64,000 bases of DNA, from the NCBI GenBank assembly GCA_964460035.1, contig CAYWPG010000012.1:32223-96222 (forward strand), read 5' to 3'. This DNA is from CAYWPG01 sp964460035. GTDB taxonomy: Bacteria; Pseudomonadota; Gammaproteobacteria; Nitrococcales; AK92. Positions 7,472-16,600 of this stretch are shown here, piece after piece. Under the pieces are notes generated by a model. The model was not told the DNA's origin. It made no database searches and worked only from the letters and a program-made list of their open reading frames with translations. The position numbers were made by a program, and so were the translations under genes. Numbering within the stretch: position 1 is the stretch's first letter; the number at the start of each line of letters is the position of its first letter.

Positions 7472-9604
7472 ATGCCTACCGATTTGAACGCCAATCCGGC
7501 CCCAGCGCGCATTTTGCTGGCGGATGACGACCCCCGGCTGCTCGACAGCGTTCGCCGCCTGCTCGAACTCTACCAGCACGAAGTCGTCATCGCGGCGGGC
7601 GGTGCGGAAGCCATAGAGGAACTGCGCACCGGGCACTACGACTTGCTGCTGCTGGATCTGCGCATGCCCCGCGTCAGCGGCCATGACGTCATGGAGTACA
7701 TGGCCAAGGGCGGCATAGACACCATGACCATAGTCGTCAGCGGCGAGAGCTCGCTGGACGACATGGCGCGGGCGCTGCGGCGCGGGGCTTACGATTATCT
7801 GAAAAAGCCCTATGCTCCCGAGGAGCTGCTGGCCACGGTCAACAACGCGTTGCGAAAGAAGCAGCTGGAGGATCGCAATCAGCAGATGCGCAATCAGCTC
7901 GATCGCTCGGAGAAGCTGCATCGCTTCATCGTCAACAACTCTCCGGACATCATCTTCATACTCGACGAAGACGGGAACTTCAGTTTCCTCAATGCGAAGG
8001 TCGAAACGCTGCTCGGTTATTCGCGCGCCGAGCTGCTGGGCCGCCACATCACCAGCATCGTAGACCCCGAAGACCGGGAGAAGGCCAGCTATTTCTTCGA
8101 CCGCCCCTGGCACAGCAGTGACACGCTGCGCAGCATGGACCTTACCCTCAAGCCGCGCGACCCGAGCATCAGCAAGCGCCACTTCGAGCTGGCCTTATGG
8201 CCGGTGCACGAGAACGACGAGTTCAACGGCCAGTCCCAGCGCTACCGCGTGTATGGCACGGCCCGCGACATTACCGACCGCAAGGAGGCGGAAGCCTTCG
8301 TAAGCTTTCACGCTTACCACGATCTGCTCACGCGGCTGCCCAACCGTTCGCTGTTCAAGGACCGGCTCAGCATGGCCATCGCCAACGCCAGTCGCAGTAA
8401 GGCTCGGCCCGCGGTGATGTTCATCGACCTAGACCGCTTCAAGGTCATCAACGACTCCCTGGGCCACACCATGGGCGACCGCCTGCTGCAAGCCGTGGCG
8501 CGCCGACTGAGCGGCTGCATTCGTCAGGGCGACACCCTCTCGCGTTTCGGCGGCGACGAGTTCACGCTGCTGCTGCCCGATGTGCAAGACCCGCAACTGG
8601 CGGTGAATGTTGCCGAGAAAGTGCTGGAACATCTTAAGCAGCCATTCCACCTGGACGGTCACGATCTCTATGTCGGCGCATCCATCGGCATCGCCGTGTA
8701 CCCCGAAGGAGGCACGACCATAGATGCCATCATCAAGAACGCCGACATCGCCATGTACCGCGTGAAGAACACCGGTCGCGACGGTTACCAGATCTTCAAC
8801 CGCGAGATGAATGCCGGCATGACGCAGCGCCTGGCGCTGGAGCAGGACATGCGGCGGGCGCTGGAGTCGAACCAGTTCAAGATCTACTACCAGCCGCAGG
8901 TAGATACCAACACCGCGGAGCTATTGGGGGTGGAAGCGCTGCTGCGCTGGCAGCATCCCACCCTGGGCGAGCTGCAGCCCAGTACCTTCATTCCGATCGC
9001 CGAAGACAGTCGCCTGATCGTCGAACTCGACCGCATTACGCTGCAGCGCGCCTGTCGGCAGATCGGCAGCCTGCAGCGTCACGGCTGGCCCAAGCTGCGG
9101 CTATCGGTGAATCTCTCGCCACTGCTGATGGAGCGCGGCGACTTCGTGGATGTGGTGCTGGGCACGCTGGAGAAGGAAGGCCTGGAGCCGGAACGGCTGG
9201 AGCTGGAGATCACCGAAGGCCTACTGATGAACGACCGCCAGGAAGTGATAGACAAGCTGCGCCGGCTGCACGCTGCGGGCGTCAACATCGCCATCGACGA
9301 CTTCGGCACGGGCTACTCGTCGCTGGGATATCTGCAAAAGCTGCCGGTTACCACCCTGAAGATCGACCGCAGCTTCATCCACGATATCAACTCGGTGGAG
9401 GAGACCTGCATCGTCAACGCCATAGTCGCCATGGCCCAAGGACTGAAGCTGCGCGTGGTGGCCGAAGGCGTAGAGCGCGAGAGCCAGCTCCACTACTTGC
9501 GTGCCATACAGTGCCCGGTGGCGCAGGGATACCTGTTCGGCAAGGCCCGCCCCCTGGGGGAGGTTCTGGCGCGCTATCAACGTCAGAATGCAGCGATGGT
9601 ATAA
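7472..9604 (+). CDS. Response regulator with PAS, GGDEF and EAL domains
   Basis: 710 residues. The receiver domain has acidic pocket LLADDD (16-20) and phospho-acceptor Asp62 (LLLLDLRMPRVSG). The PAS domain (about 145-270) begins LHRFIVNNSPDIIFILDEDG. The GGDEF domain has an intact SRFGGDEF site and an RQGD inhibitory I-site five residues before it. The EAL domain has an intact EALLRW, DDFGTGYSSL and KIDRSFI, so both cyclase and phosphodiesterase chemistry appear possible. It is probably phosphorylated by the upstream HDOD kinase, linking that sensor to c-di-GMP. No strong ribosome-binding site is seen next to the ATG, and translation may depend on the preceding gene. Confidence 0.9.
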   Translation: MPTDLNANPAPARILLADDDPRLLDSVRRLLELYQHEVVIAAGGAEAIEELRTGHYDLLLLDLRMPRVSGHDVMEYMAKGGIDTMTIVVSGESSLDDMARALRRGAYDYLKKPYAPEELLATVNNALRKKQLEDRNQQMRNQLDRSEKLHRFIVNNSPDIIFILDEDGNFSFLNAKVETLLGYSRAELLGRHITSIVDPEDREKASYFFDRPWHSSDTLRSMDLTLKPRDPSISKRHFELALWPVHENDEFNGQSQRYRVYGTARDITDRKEAEAFVSFHAYHDLLTRLPNRSLFKDRLSMAIANASRSKARPAVMFIDLDRFKVINDSLGHTMGDRLLQAVARRLSGCIRQGDTLSRFGGDEFTLLLPDVQDPQLAVNVAEKVLEHLKQPFHLDGHDLYVGASIGIAVYPEGGTTIDAIIKNADIAMYRVKNTGRDGYQIFNREMNAGMTQRLALEQDMRRALESNQFKIYYQPQVDTNTAELLGVEALLRWQHPTLGELQPSTFIPIAEDSRLIVELDRITLQRACRQIGSLQRHGWPKLRLSVNLSPLLMERGDFVDVVLGTLEKEGLEPERLELEITEGLLMNDRQEVIDKLRRLHAAGVNIAIDDFGTGYSSLGYLQKLPVTTLKIDRSFIHDINSVEETCIVNAIVAMAQGLKLRVVAEGVERESQLHYLRAIQCPVAQGYLFGKARPLGEVLARYQRQNAAMV

Positions 9605-9745
9605 GACAGCTTTGCGGAACCGCTCAGGCTCGTTCGCCCGTGCTTGCAGCTGTGTATAAACAAGATTGCGCCAACGCCGCGCGGCGGGCGCCGCCAACAG
9701 CCCCTCGGGCATGCTCAACTCGAACGGTTATCTAAGGTCAAGTTC

Positions 9746-10483
9746 GTGCTGTTCCCCCGTCACTTCGTCACCGCCACGCTCGACTGGATCGGCCTGCATC
9801 CGCTGCAACTACTGCTAGGCCTGGCCGTGCTCGCGGGCGGCACCTGGGCGTTCGTAGAACTCGCCGACCAAGTGCTGGATGGTGCAACGCTGCCGCTGGA
9901 CGAGCGGATTCTGCTCGCCATGCGCAACCCGCTGGATCTCAGCGATCCCATAGGCCCCGGCTGGGTAGCCGAAATGGCGCGCGATGTGACGGCACTGGGC
10001 GGCGTAACGGTACTGGTAGCCCTGGTAGCGATCAGCGCCGGCTACCTGCTGCTCGCGCGCAAGTACCGCAGCGCCTTGTTCATGGTAGCCGCGGTGGCGA
10101 GTGGACAGTTGCTGAGCAGTCTGCTCAAGATCGCCATAGGCCGCCCCCGGCCGGATCTGATTTCCCACGAGTCCATCGTATACACCGCCAGCTTCCCCAG
10201 CGGACACGCGATGATGGCCGCGGTGACCTATCTGACCCTGGCGGTCATGCTCGCCCGCGCCCAACCGCTGCTCAGGCTGAAAGCGTACCTGTTCATCGTC
10301 GCGGTGCTGATCACGGTTGCGGTAGGCATCAGCCGCGTCTACGTCGGCGTGCACTGGCCATCCGACGTGCTCGCCGGCTGGACCGCCGGCGCCGCTTGGG
10401 CCAGTTTCTGCTGGCTGCTGGCAGCCTGGCTGCAGCGGCGCGGAGCCATGGAGCCGGCGGAGCGGGAGTCGGCTGCGGCCTGA
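9746..10483 (+). CDS. PAP2-family membrane phosphatase
   Basis: Integral-membrane phosphatase of 245 residues, likely acting on undecaprenyl pyrophosphate or phosphatidate-type lipids at the outer face of the inner membrane. All three catalytic motifs are seen: KIAIGRPRPD, FPSGHAMMA and SRVYVGVHWPSDVLAGW (with the two catalytic histidines). About five or six hydrophobic helices are present. A GTG at 9746 preceded by AAGG (9734-9737) is preferred; an ATG at 9644 would add 34 polar residues without membrane character. It is convergent with the acyl-CoA ligase, with a short hairpin between them. The precise substrate is not determinable. Confidence 0.82.
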   Translation: MLFPRHFVTATLDWIGLHPLQLLLGLAVLAGGTWAFVELADQVLDGATLPLDERILLAMRNPLDLSDPIGPGWVAEMARDVTALGGVTVLVALVAISAGYLLLARKYRSALFMVAAVASGQLLSSLLKIAIGRPRPDLISHESIVYTASFPSGHAMMAAVTYLTLAVMLARAQPLLRLKAYLFIVAVLITVAVGISRVYVGVHWPSDVLAGWTAGAAWASFCWLLAAWLQRRGAMEPAERESAAA

Positions 10484-10491
10484 TCGCGCCG

Positions 10492-10511
10492 CAGCCCGTT
10501 GGCATGGGCTG
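10492..10511. terminator. Hairpin between convergent genes
   Basis: Inverted repeat CAGCCC (10492-10497) and GGGCTG (10506-10511) with an 8-base loop, between the stops of the PAP2 and ligase genes. No U-tract, so this is a weak bidirectional terminator candidate. Confidence 0.3.
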
Positions 10512-10514
10512 AGG

Positions 10515-12287
10515 TCAGCTGTGCGCACCACCGTTTGCCGGACTGCGCCCCACCGACGCAGGCTCGCGTTGCGCCAGCTCGGCGACCAGCATCTGCCTGA
10601 GCTTATACTTCTCGACCTTGCTGGTAGGCGTCACCGGCAACGCATCGATCAGGCGTATGTAACTGGGCTGCATGTACTTGGGCATGGTGTTCGCCGCAAA
10701 CGCCGCCAGCTCCTCCTCGGTGGCGCCCTGGCCCTCCTTGAGCTCGACGAACACGGCGATTTCGTCCTCACCGCCTATGCGCGCCGGCGCCGCCACGGCA
10801 GCCACCGCGCGCACGGCCGGATGCGCCGCCAGCAAGCTTTCCACCTCGTAGGAGGATACGTTCTCTCCGCGCACGCGGAAGTAGCCCCCCATGCGATCCA
10901 CGAAGCGGTAGTTGCCCTCTTCGTCCCGCACGCAAGCGTCCCCGGTGTGGAACCACAGATTGCGCCAGGCCTTGAGGGTGGCCTCCGGCTTGTTGAAATA
11001 GCTCTGCATGAGCAGTCCGGGGAAACGCGGCCGAAAGGCTAGCTGTCCCACGGCACCGGGCGGCAGGCGGTTATCGTCCTCGTCGAGGATCGCCGCCTCC
11101 AGAAACGGCGACGGGCGCCCCATGAAACCCTTGGGAATCGGCTGCCGGCCGTCCAGCAGAATACGGCCGTAGCGCGCGGCGCGGGCGCGGTATTCCGCTT
11201 TGGAGAGGCCGCGATATAGCTCGGGCGGTGTGCCGTGCTCATCGCCGAACTCGTCGATTAGGGCCGTAAAGCCCGAGCCGGACTCGGTTTGCCCGAATCC
11301 GCAGGTCACGAAATCGAAGCCGAATCGCTGCGCCACCTCGTGGTGGTTGGCGGGCAGCGGCTGCATGTGCACCTTGTTGAGCGTATTCGCCCGGTCCGAA
11401 GCCCGGGGCGGCGCGCTCATCAGCCACGGCACCATGACATCGAGCATAATGCACTGCGTCGCCCCGCACTCGGCGATACGTTCCCAGAACTGGCTCGCGC
11501 TGAAGCGATCCCACAGTCCGACCGTATTGCCGTGCCAGAGCGCGCGCGCGACCAGCGCATACGCGCCGGCCACGTGATACATGGGCAGGTCGCAGTAGAT
11601 GACATCCTCGGAATTGAGCTGGGTGCGGCCCACGAAGTTGTATTGGCTGATCCAGCGAAACCCCAGCACCACGCCCTTGGCCGGTCCGGTGGTGCCGGAG
11701 GTGTAAATGATCGTCGCCGGATCGAACGGGCTCAGCTCCACCTGGGGCGCCGGGCCGGTGCTGGCCAGCAAGCTCGAGAAGCGATGCACCTGCTTGCCGT
11801 CGAAGCGCCTGCTCAGCTCTTCGCCGTCGGCAGCGTCATCGCCATAGCGGTCGGCGTGGACGATCAGGTGCCTCATCGGCATCTCCTCGGCGATCTCGCC
11901 CAGCGCTTCGGAAAACGCCGGCGCAGTGATCAACACGGCGGGCCGGGCGTCGTTGAGCTGGTAACTGAGCAGCTGACCGCGCAGGTTGAAGTTCACCGGC
12001 GCATACAGCGCGCCTGCCCGCCACGCCGCGAACATGGCCAGCACCGCCACCAGCGAGTTGGCGGTCAGCACGCTGACGCGATCGCCTCGCGTGACGCCCA
12101 GCTCGGCCAGCCCAGCCGCCAGCGCGTCGGCACGTTGTTTCACTTGCGCGAAACTCAGGCGCGCCCCGGTCTCGCCGTAGTGGATGAAGGTCTTGTCGGG
12201 GTATTTCTCGGCGCACTCATCAAGCTTGTAAAGCGCGATATCGCCGGCAGCGACCAGTTCTTCGAAGATTTGCTCGGGCGTCATCAT
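10515..12287 (-). CDS. Acyl-CoA ligase (AMP-forming), CaiC/FadD-like
   Basis: ANL-superfamily enzyme, 590 residues, activating a carboxylic acid to its CoA thioester via an acyl-adenylate. Core motifs are IIYTSGTTGPAKGVVLG (A3), CGFGQTESGSGF (A5), LWFHTGDACVRDEEGNYRF (A7), DRMGGYFRVRGENVSSYEVE (A8) and the C-terminal catalytic lysine in TPTSKVEKYKL (A10), where TGK is replaced by TSK. Two ATGs lie together at 12282-12287 with GGAG upstream. It is 44 bases downstream of the large carboxylase, almost certainly the same operon, so its product is probably a substrate of that carboxylase. Resemblance to carnitine/crotonobetaine-CoA ligases is only general; substrate unknown. Confidence 0.88.
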   Translation of the reverse strand: MMTPEQIFEELVAAGDIALYKLDECAEKYPDKTFIHYGETGARLSFAQVKQRADALAAGLAELGVTRGDRVSVLTANSLVAVLAMFAAWRAGALYAPVNFNLRGQLLSYQLNDARPAVLITAPAFSEALGEIAEEMPMRHLIVHADRYGDDAADGEELSRRFDGKQVHRFSSLLASTGPAPQVELSPFDPATIIYTSGTTGPAKGVVLGFRWISQYNFVGRTQLNSEDVIYCDLPMYHVAGAYALVARALWHGNTVGLWDRFSASQFWERIAECGATQCIMLDVMVPWLMSAPPRASDRANTLNKVHMQPLPANHHEVAQRFGFDFVTCGFGQTESGSGFTALIDEFGDEHGTPPELYRGLSKAEYRARAARYGRILLDGRQPIPKGFMGRPSPFLEAAILDEDDNRLPPGAVGQLAFRPRFPGLLMQSYFNKPEATLKAWRNLWFHTGDACVRDEEGNYRFVDRMGGYFRVRGENVSSYEVESLLAAHPAVRAVAAVAAPARIGGEDEIAVFVELKEGQGATEEELAAFAANTMPKYMQPSYIRLIDALPVTPTSKVEKYKLRQMLVAELAQREPASVGRSPANGGAHS

Positions 12288-12331
12288 TATTCTGGTTCTC
12301 CCCTTCTCTCCTCCTGGTGGCTAACGCGGCG

Positions 12332-15300
12332 CTACCAGCTGTCGACCATAGGCCTTTTCTTGCCCTCCCGTGGCCGCACCGGCGGCGCTGCTCGCAGTCC
12401 GCGCACGATCCAATCGCGCGATTCGGCAGGATCGATCACCGTGTCAATCTCCAGGGCGGCAGCCATGCTCAGCGCCTTGCCGCGCTCGTAGGACTCGGCG
12501 ACGAGCTTTTCGAACAGGGCTTGCCGCTCGGCAGGATCCTCCAGCGCCGCCAGCTCCTTGCGATAGGCCAGCCGCACCGCTCCTTCCAGACCCATGCCGC
12601 CGAACTCGCCGGTTGGCCAGGAGGCAGCGAAGAATGGGGCATGGAACGAGCCGCCGGTCATACCCATGGCGCCCAGACCGTAGCCTTTGCGCAGGATCAG
12701 GCTGAACAGCGGAACGGTGAGGCTGGCGGCCGTGAGGAATAGTCGGCTGGTATGCCGCACCAGCGCGGTCTTCTCGGCTTCCGGGCCGACCATGAAGCCC
12801 GGCGTATCGCACAGGCTGAGAATGGGAATATCGAAGGCATCGCAGAGCTGCATAAAGCGTGCGGCCTTGTCGGAGCCGTCGGCGTCTATGGCGCCGCCCA
12901 GATACATGGGATTGTTGGCGATCAGACCCAGCGGCCGACCCTCTATGCGTATGAACGCCGTGATCATCCCGGGCGCGAAGTCCCGGCGCAGCTCCAGCAC
13001 CGATCCCGTATCGGCCAGTGTTTCGATCAGAGGGCGAATGTCGTACGCGCGCAGCCGATTGGCCGGAATACTACGGCGCAGCAGCCGCTGATCGGCGCAC
13101 TCCCAATCGCTCAACGAGCCTTGGAAGTAGCTCATCAGCTGCTTGGCGACCCGGGCCGCCTCGACTTCGTCCGCCACCACGCAATCGATGACGCCGTTGG
13201 GCGACTGGACATTGACTGGGCCCACCTCCTCCGGGGCATACACGCCCAGCCCGCCGCCTTCGATCATGGCCGGCCCGGCCATGCCGATGGTGGCGTCCTC
13301 GGTGGCGATCATCAGGTCGCTGCAGCCGGCCAGCACCGCATTGCCCGCAAAGCAGCGCCCGGACACCACCGCAATTCGTGGCACCAGGCCGCTCAGCCGG
13401 GCGTATTGCAAGAAGCTGGGGCCATCCAGTCCCGCCACCTTGGTACGGTTATCGGTATCGCCGGGCCTGCCGCCGCCACCCTCGGCGAAGATGATGATGG
13501 GCAGCCGCTGCTCCTCGGCCAGCGTGAGCATGCGGTCGGTTTTCTTGTGATTCATAGTGCCTTGGGTGCCGGCGAGCACCGTATAGTCGTACGCCAGCAC
13601 CATGCACCGCGAGCGCGCGTCGTCGAACAAGTCGCCATTGACACTGCCGATGCCGGTAATCAGCCCGTCGGCCGGCGTCGAACGGATCAGATCGTCCACG
13701 CTGCGGCGCGCGCGCTGCGCGGCGAAGGTGAACGCGCCGTACTCGATGAAACTGCCCGGATCACAGATCGCGTCGATATTCTCCCGCGCCGTCCGCTGCC
13801 CCGTCTTGCGCCGGCGCGCCACGGCATCGGGCCTGGCCGCGTCCTGCGTCAAGGCGCGCCGCTCCAGCACCTCGGCCAGATCCGGACGGATCTCGTCCAG
13901 ATCGACTTCCGCCTCGTCCGTAGCCGCATCGCCGGCCACTTCCGCTTCCTCGATGAAGGCCAGCGGCTGCCCTTCGGCCACCATGGCATTCGGCTCTGCC
14001 GCCACCGCCCGCACGATGCCGCTCACCGACGCGGTCACCACGTGCTGCATCTTCATCGCCTCCACCACGGCGATAAGCTGCCCCGCCTGCACGGTGTCTC
14101 CCTCGGTTACGGGGACTTCGACCACCACGCCTTGCATGGGAGCGGCGGCCGGCACGGTGCCCGCCGGCCCGACCGGCGCGGGCGCGGCTTCCGCCGGCTC
14201 AGCGCCGCCGGCGTTAGCGAAGAAAAGCTGCGGATGCGCGCTGCCGGCAGCGGCCAGCTCCGCCATGTGCTCGTCCACAAACCGGGTATGGATCCGGTTG
14301 TACAACACTTCCTCGCGGCTGAGCAGGTTCTGCAGGAAGCCGATATTGGTGGCGACCCCCTCGATACGGAACTGGCACAACGCGCGGTAGGCGCGCCGCA
14401 CGGTGTCGGCGAACGCCGCCGCGCGCGTATGCACGATGACCTTGGCGAGCAGCGAGTCGTAATGCGGACTGGTGCGATAGCCGCCGTAACCGAAGGTATC
14501 CACCCGCACGCCCGGCCCGCCCGGCGGCTCGAAAGCTGCCAGGACTCCGCCGGCAGGACGAGTGTTGCCGGCGGAGTCCATGGTTTCCATGTTCACCCGC
14601 ACCTGCATCGCGTAACCGGCCGGCGCCGGCACCTGCTCCTGCACCAGCCCCACCTCTGCCAGGCTGGCGCCATCGGCCAGGCGCAGCTGCGCCTGCACCA
14701 GATCCACGCCGGTAACCTCTTCGGTGACGGTATGCTCCACCTGCAGGCGCGGATTGGCCTCAATGAAAGCGAAACGCTCGCCGTCGGCGTCCACCAGGAA
14801 CTCGAAAGTGCCCAGGCTACGGTAGTTCACCGCCTGCGCCAGGCGGACAGCGGCCGCGGTCAGCCGCTCGCGCAGCTCCGGCGTCAGCGAGGGGCTGGGC
14901 GCCACCTCCACCAGCTTCTGGTTGCGCCGCTGCAAACTGCACTCGCGCTCCCACAGGTGACTGACCTGCCCGGTGCCATCGCCTACGATCTGCACCTCCA
15001 GATGACGGGCGCGCGGGATGAACTGCTCGAGATACACGGCATCGCTTCCGAACGCCGCACGCGCCTCGGCCTGGCATTGCTTGAACGCCGCCTCCAGCTC
15101 GGCTTCACTGCGTACCAGACGCATGCCGCGACCGCCGCCACCGGCAATCGCCTTGACCATGACAGCCGCCCCGGGCCCAAGCTGCGCCAGGAACGCACGC
15201 GCCTCGTCCAGCGTGGTGGCCCCCGCGGTGCCGGGCACCACCGGCACATCGTGCTGCTGCGCGAGCTGGCGTGCGCGCGCCTTATCGCCCAGCAGCTCCA

Positions 15301-15628
15301 GCACCTCGGGCGGCGGGCCCACAAAGACGATGCCGTGGCGCTCGCACAACCGTGCGAAGTCGGCGTTCTCGCTCAGAAAGCCGTAGCCGGGATGAATCGC
15401 GTCGCAGCCGCTGGCCACGGCAGCATCGACCAGCTGCGCGGCGTCCAGGTAAGCCGCGGCGCCCATGCCTTCGAGCGCAATAGCCTCATCGGCGAGCTTG
15501 ACGTGCAGCGATGCGGCGTCGTCGGACGGATATACCGCAACCGTGGCGATGTTCAGCTCGGCGGCGGCGCGCGCGATCCGTACGGCGACCTCGCCACGAT
15601 TAGCGATGAGCAGTTTGCTGATTGTCAT
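12332..15628 (-). CDS. Single-chain multidomain biotin-dependent acyl-CoA carboxylase
   Basis: 1,098 residues combining the activities usually split over two or three subunits. Biotin carboxylase (about 1-455) shows RGEVAVRIAR, glycine-rich ATP-grasp loop MVKAIAGGGGRGMRLV (157-172) and FIEANPRLQVEHTVTEEVTG. The biotin carrier domain (about 490-570) has the lysine K526 in EAMKM. The carboxyltransferase (about 620-1,098) runs from RTARENIDAICDPGSF to the C-terminus. Size and order match the one-chain long-chain acyl-CoA carboxylases (LCC) described from mycobacteria. ATG 15628 begins directly with the carboxylase motif; the frame is open to 15751 without a better start. It is followed by the acyl-CoA ligase and divergent from the TetR gene. 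Alternative substrates (geranyl-, medium-chain or branched acyl-CoA) cannot be excluded. Confidence 0.9.
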   Translation of the reverse strand: MTISKLLIANRGEVAVRIARAAAELNIATVAVYPSDDAASLHVKLADEAIALEGMGAAAYLDAAQLVDAAVASGCDAIHPGYGFLSENADFARLCERHGIVFVGPPPEVLELLGDKARARQLAQQHDVPVVPGTAGATTLDEARAFLAQLGPGAAVMVKAIAGGGGRGMRLVRSEAELEAAFKQCQAEARAAFGSDAVYLEQFIPRARHLEVQIVGDGTGQVSHLWERECSLQRRNQKLVEVAPSPSLTPELRERLTAAAVRLAQAVNYRSLGTFEFLVDADGERFAFIEANPRLQVEHTVTEEVTGVDLVQAQLRLADGASLAEVGLVQEQVPAPAGYAMQVRVNMETMDSAGNTRPAGGVLAAFEPPGGPGVRVDTFGYGGYRTSPHYDSLLAKVIVHTRAAAFADTVRRAYRALCQFRIEGVATNIGFLQNLLSREEVLYNRIHTRFVDEHMAELAAAGSAHPQLFFANAGGAEPAEAAPAPVGPAGTVPAAAPMQGVVVEVPVTEGDTVQAGQLIAVVEAMKMQHVVTASVSGIVRAVAAEPNAMVAEGQPLAFIEEAEVAGDAATDEAEVDLDEIRPDLAEVLERRALTQDAARPDAVARRRKTGQRTARENIDAICDPGSFIEYGAFTFAAQRARRSVDDLIRSTPADGLITGIGSVNGDLFDDARSRCMVLAYDYTVLAGTQGTMNHKKTDRMLTLAEEQRLPIIIFAEGGGGRPGDTDNRTKVAGLDGPSFLQYARLSGLVPRIAVVSGRCFAGNAVLAGCSDLMIATEDATIGMAGPAMIEGGGLGVYAPEEVGPVNVQSPNGVIDCVVADEVEAARVAKQLMSYFQGSLSDWECADQRLLRRSIPANRLRAYDIRPLIETLADTGSVLELRRDFAPGMITAFIRIEGRPLGLIANNPMYLGGAIDADGSDKAARFMQLCDAFDIPILSLCDTPGFMVGPEAEKTALVRHTSRLFLTAASLTVPLFSLILRKGYGLGAMGMTGGSFHAPFFAASWPTGEFGGMGLEGAVRLAYRKELAALEDPAERQALFEKLVAESYERGKALSMAAALEIDTVIDPAESRDWIVRGLRAAPPVRPREGKKRPMVDSW

Positions 15629-15721
15629 GGGCTTGGCATCCGGTGTTACGCCGGCCGATGGCCAGGCGGCCAGCTGTGTTTGCGTCGGTTCTCCTCGGCC
15701 ATCGCCGAGCGGGTGTAATCG

Positions 15722-15790
15722 ACGATAGCCAGTTCCTGACTTGCACGTCAACCAGGATTGCCCTACTTTTTACTTACGTGCATGTTAACG
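15722..15790. promoter_or_regulatory. Divergent control region of the carboxylase island
   Basis: On the minus strand TTGACG (15746-15751) and TATCGT (15722-15727), 18 bases apart, form a good promoter for the large carboxylase. Its -35 lies in TTGCACGTCAA (15741-15751). A second, related dyad CTTACGTGCATGTTAA lies at 15773-15788. Both share the core TGCACGTnA in one orientation and flank the 5' side of the TetR gene, so they are candidate TetR operators that could control both arms. Confidence 0.45.
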
Positions 15791-15852
15791 ACTGACGGCG
15801 CCGGCCCCGCCGCCGCGCGCCACCAACTCAACCAGAAGACAGGGAAATCGCC

Positions 15853-16533
15853 TTGGGCTCAGACCACAAGAATCAGAAAACGCAGGACCAGAAGGGTGAC
15901 ATTCGCGCCCGGATTAAAGCGGTTGCGCGCGATCTGTTCATCCGTGAAGGGCTGAGCGAGGTCACGTACGGCGACATCGCCGAAGTCGTAGGCACCACGC
16001 GAGCCAACCTGCATTACCACTTCGGCAACAAGTCTGCGCTGATCGAAGAGGTTTTCCGCGAGACCTTCGAATCGGTGGACGCGAAGAACCGCGACATCTG
16101 GCTCACGCCCGGCCGCACGCTGGACGAGCGCATCCGCCTCACGGAAGAGGACGCCACGCGCCGCTTCTACGAATTCAACACCAGTCCCAAGGGGAATATC
16201 CCCTGGAGCCTGTCGGCGCGGGCCCGTGTCGAGAACAGCCTGCTGTCGCCCGAAATCAAAAGCGGCATAGCCAAGATGTCGAAGAACTTCGAGGACTATG
16301 TCGCTCATGCCGTGCAGCTGGCCATCGGCGCCGGCGAGCTGCGGCCCGGAGCGCCGGTGCGCACCATCGTGATGCTGATCACCCCGATCTGGTACTGCGG
16401 TTCGCCGCTCACGCAGTTCAGCGGCATCAACAAACTTAAAGAACACTATGCCGCCGTACGGCAGACCATCCAGGCAGCCTACGGCATGCGACCGCCCAAA
16501 GAGCCGGAGTCATCCGGCCCAGCCGACAGCTGA
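15853..16533 (+). CDS. TetR/AcrR-family transcriptional regulator
   Basis: 226 residues. The N-terminal TetR helix-turn-helix is clear: IRARIKAVARDLFIREGLSE, then VTYGDIAEVVGTTRANLHYHFGNKSALIEEVF (about 17-72). The C-terminal ligand-binding half is unremarkable and its effector is unknown. The start is a TTG at 15853 preceded eight bases away by AGGG; no ATG or GTG lies between it and the DNA-binding domain. It stands at the divergence point of two acyl-CoA operons and begins the rightward one (67 bases to the carboxyltransferase), so it is probably the local repressor responding to an acyl-CoA or the imported compound. Confidence 0.85.
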   Translation: MGSDHKNQKTQDQKGDIRARIKAVARDLFIREGLSEVTYGDIAEVVGTTRANLHYHFGNKSALIEEVFRETFESVDAKNRDIWLTPGRTLDERIRLTEEDATRRFYEFNTSPKGNIPWSLSARARVENSLLSPEIKSGIAKMSKNFEDYVAHAVQLAIGAGELRPGAPVRTIVMLITPIWYCGSPLTQFSGINKLKEHYAAVRQTIQAAYGMRPPKEPESSGPADS

Positions 16534-16600
16534 ACGGCGGCGGCGAATAAAACGATAAGCGGCGCCCTATACCGCGAGCGCCGCAGGAGGAGAGGCCCGC

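Noticed and set aside
12752..15718. A 988-codon open frame on the plus strand opposite the large carboxylase
   Set aside because: It is the antisense of a well-conserved gene in GC-rich DNA; composition is His/Arg/Gly-rich, no family is recognisable and it has no ribosome-binding site.
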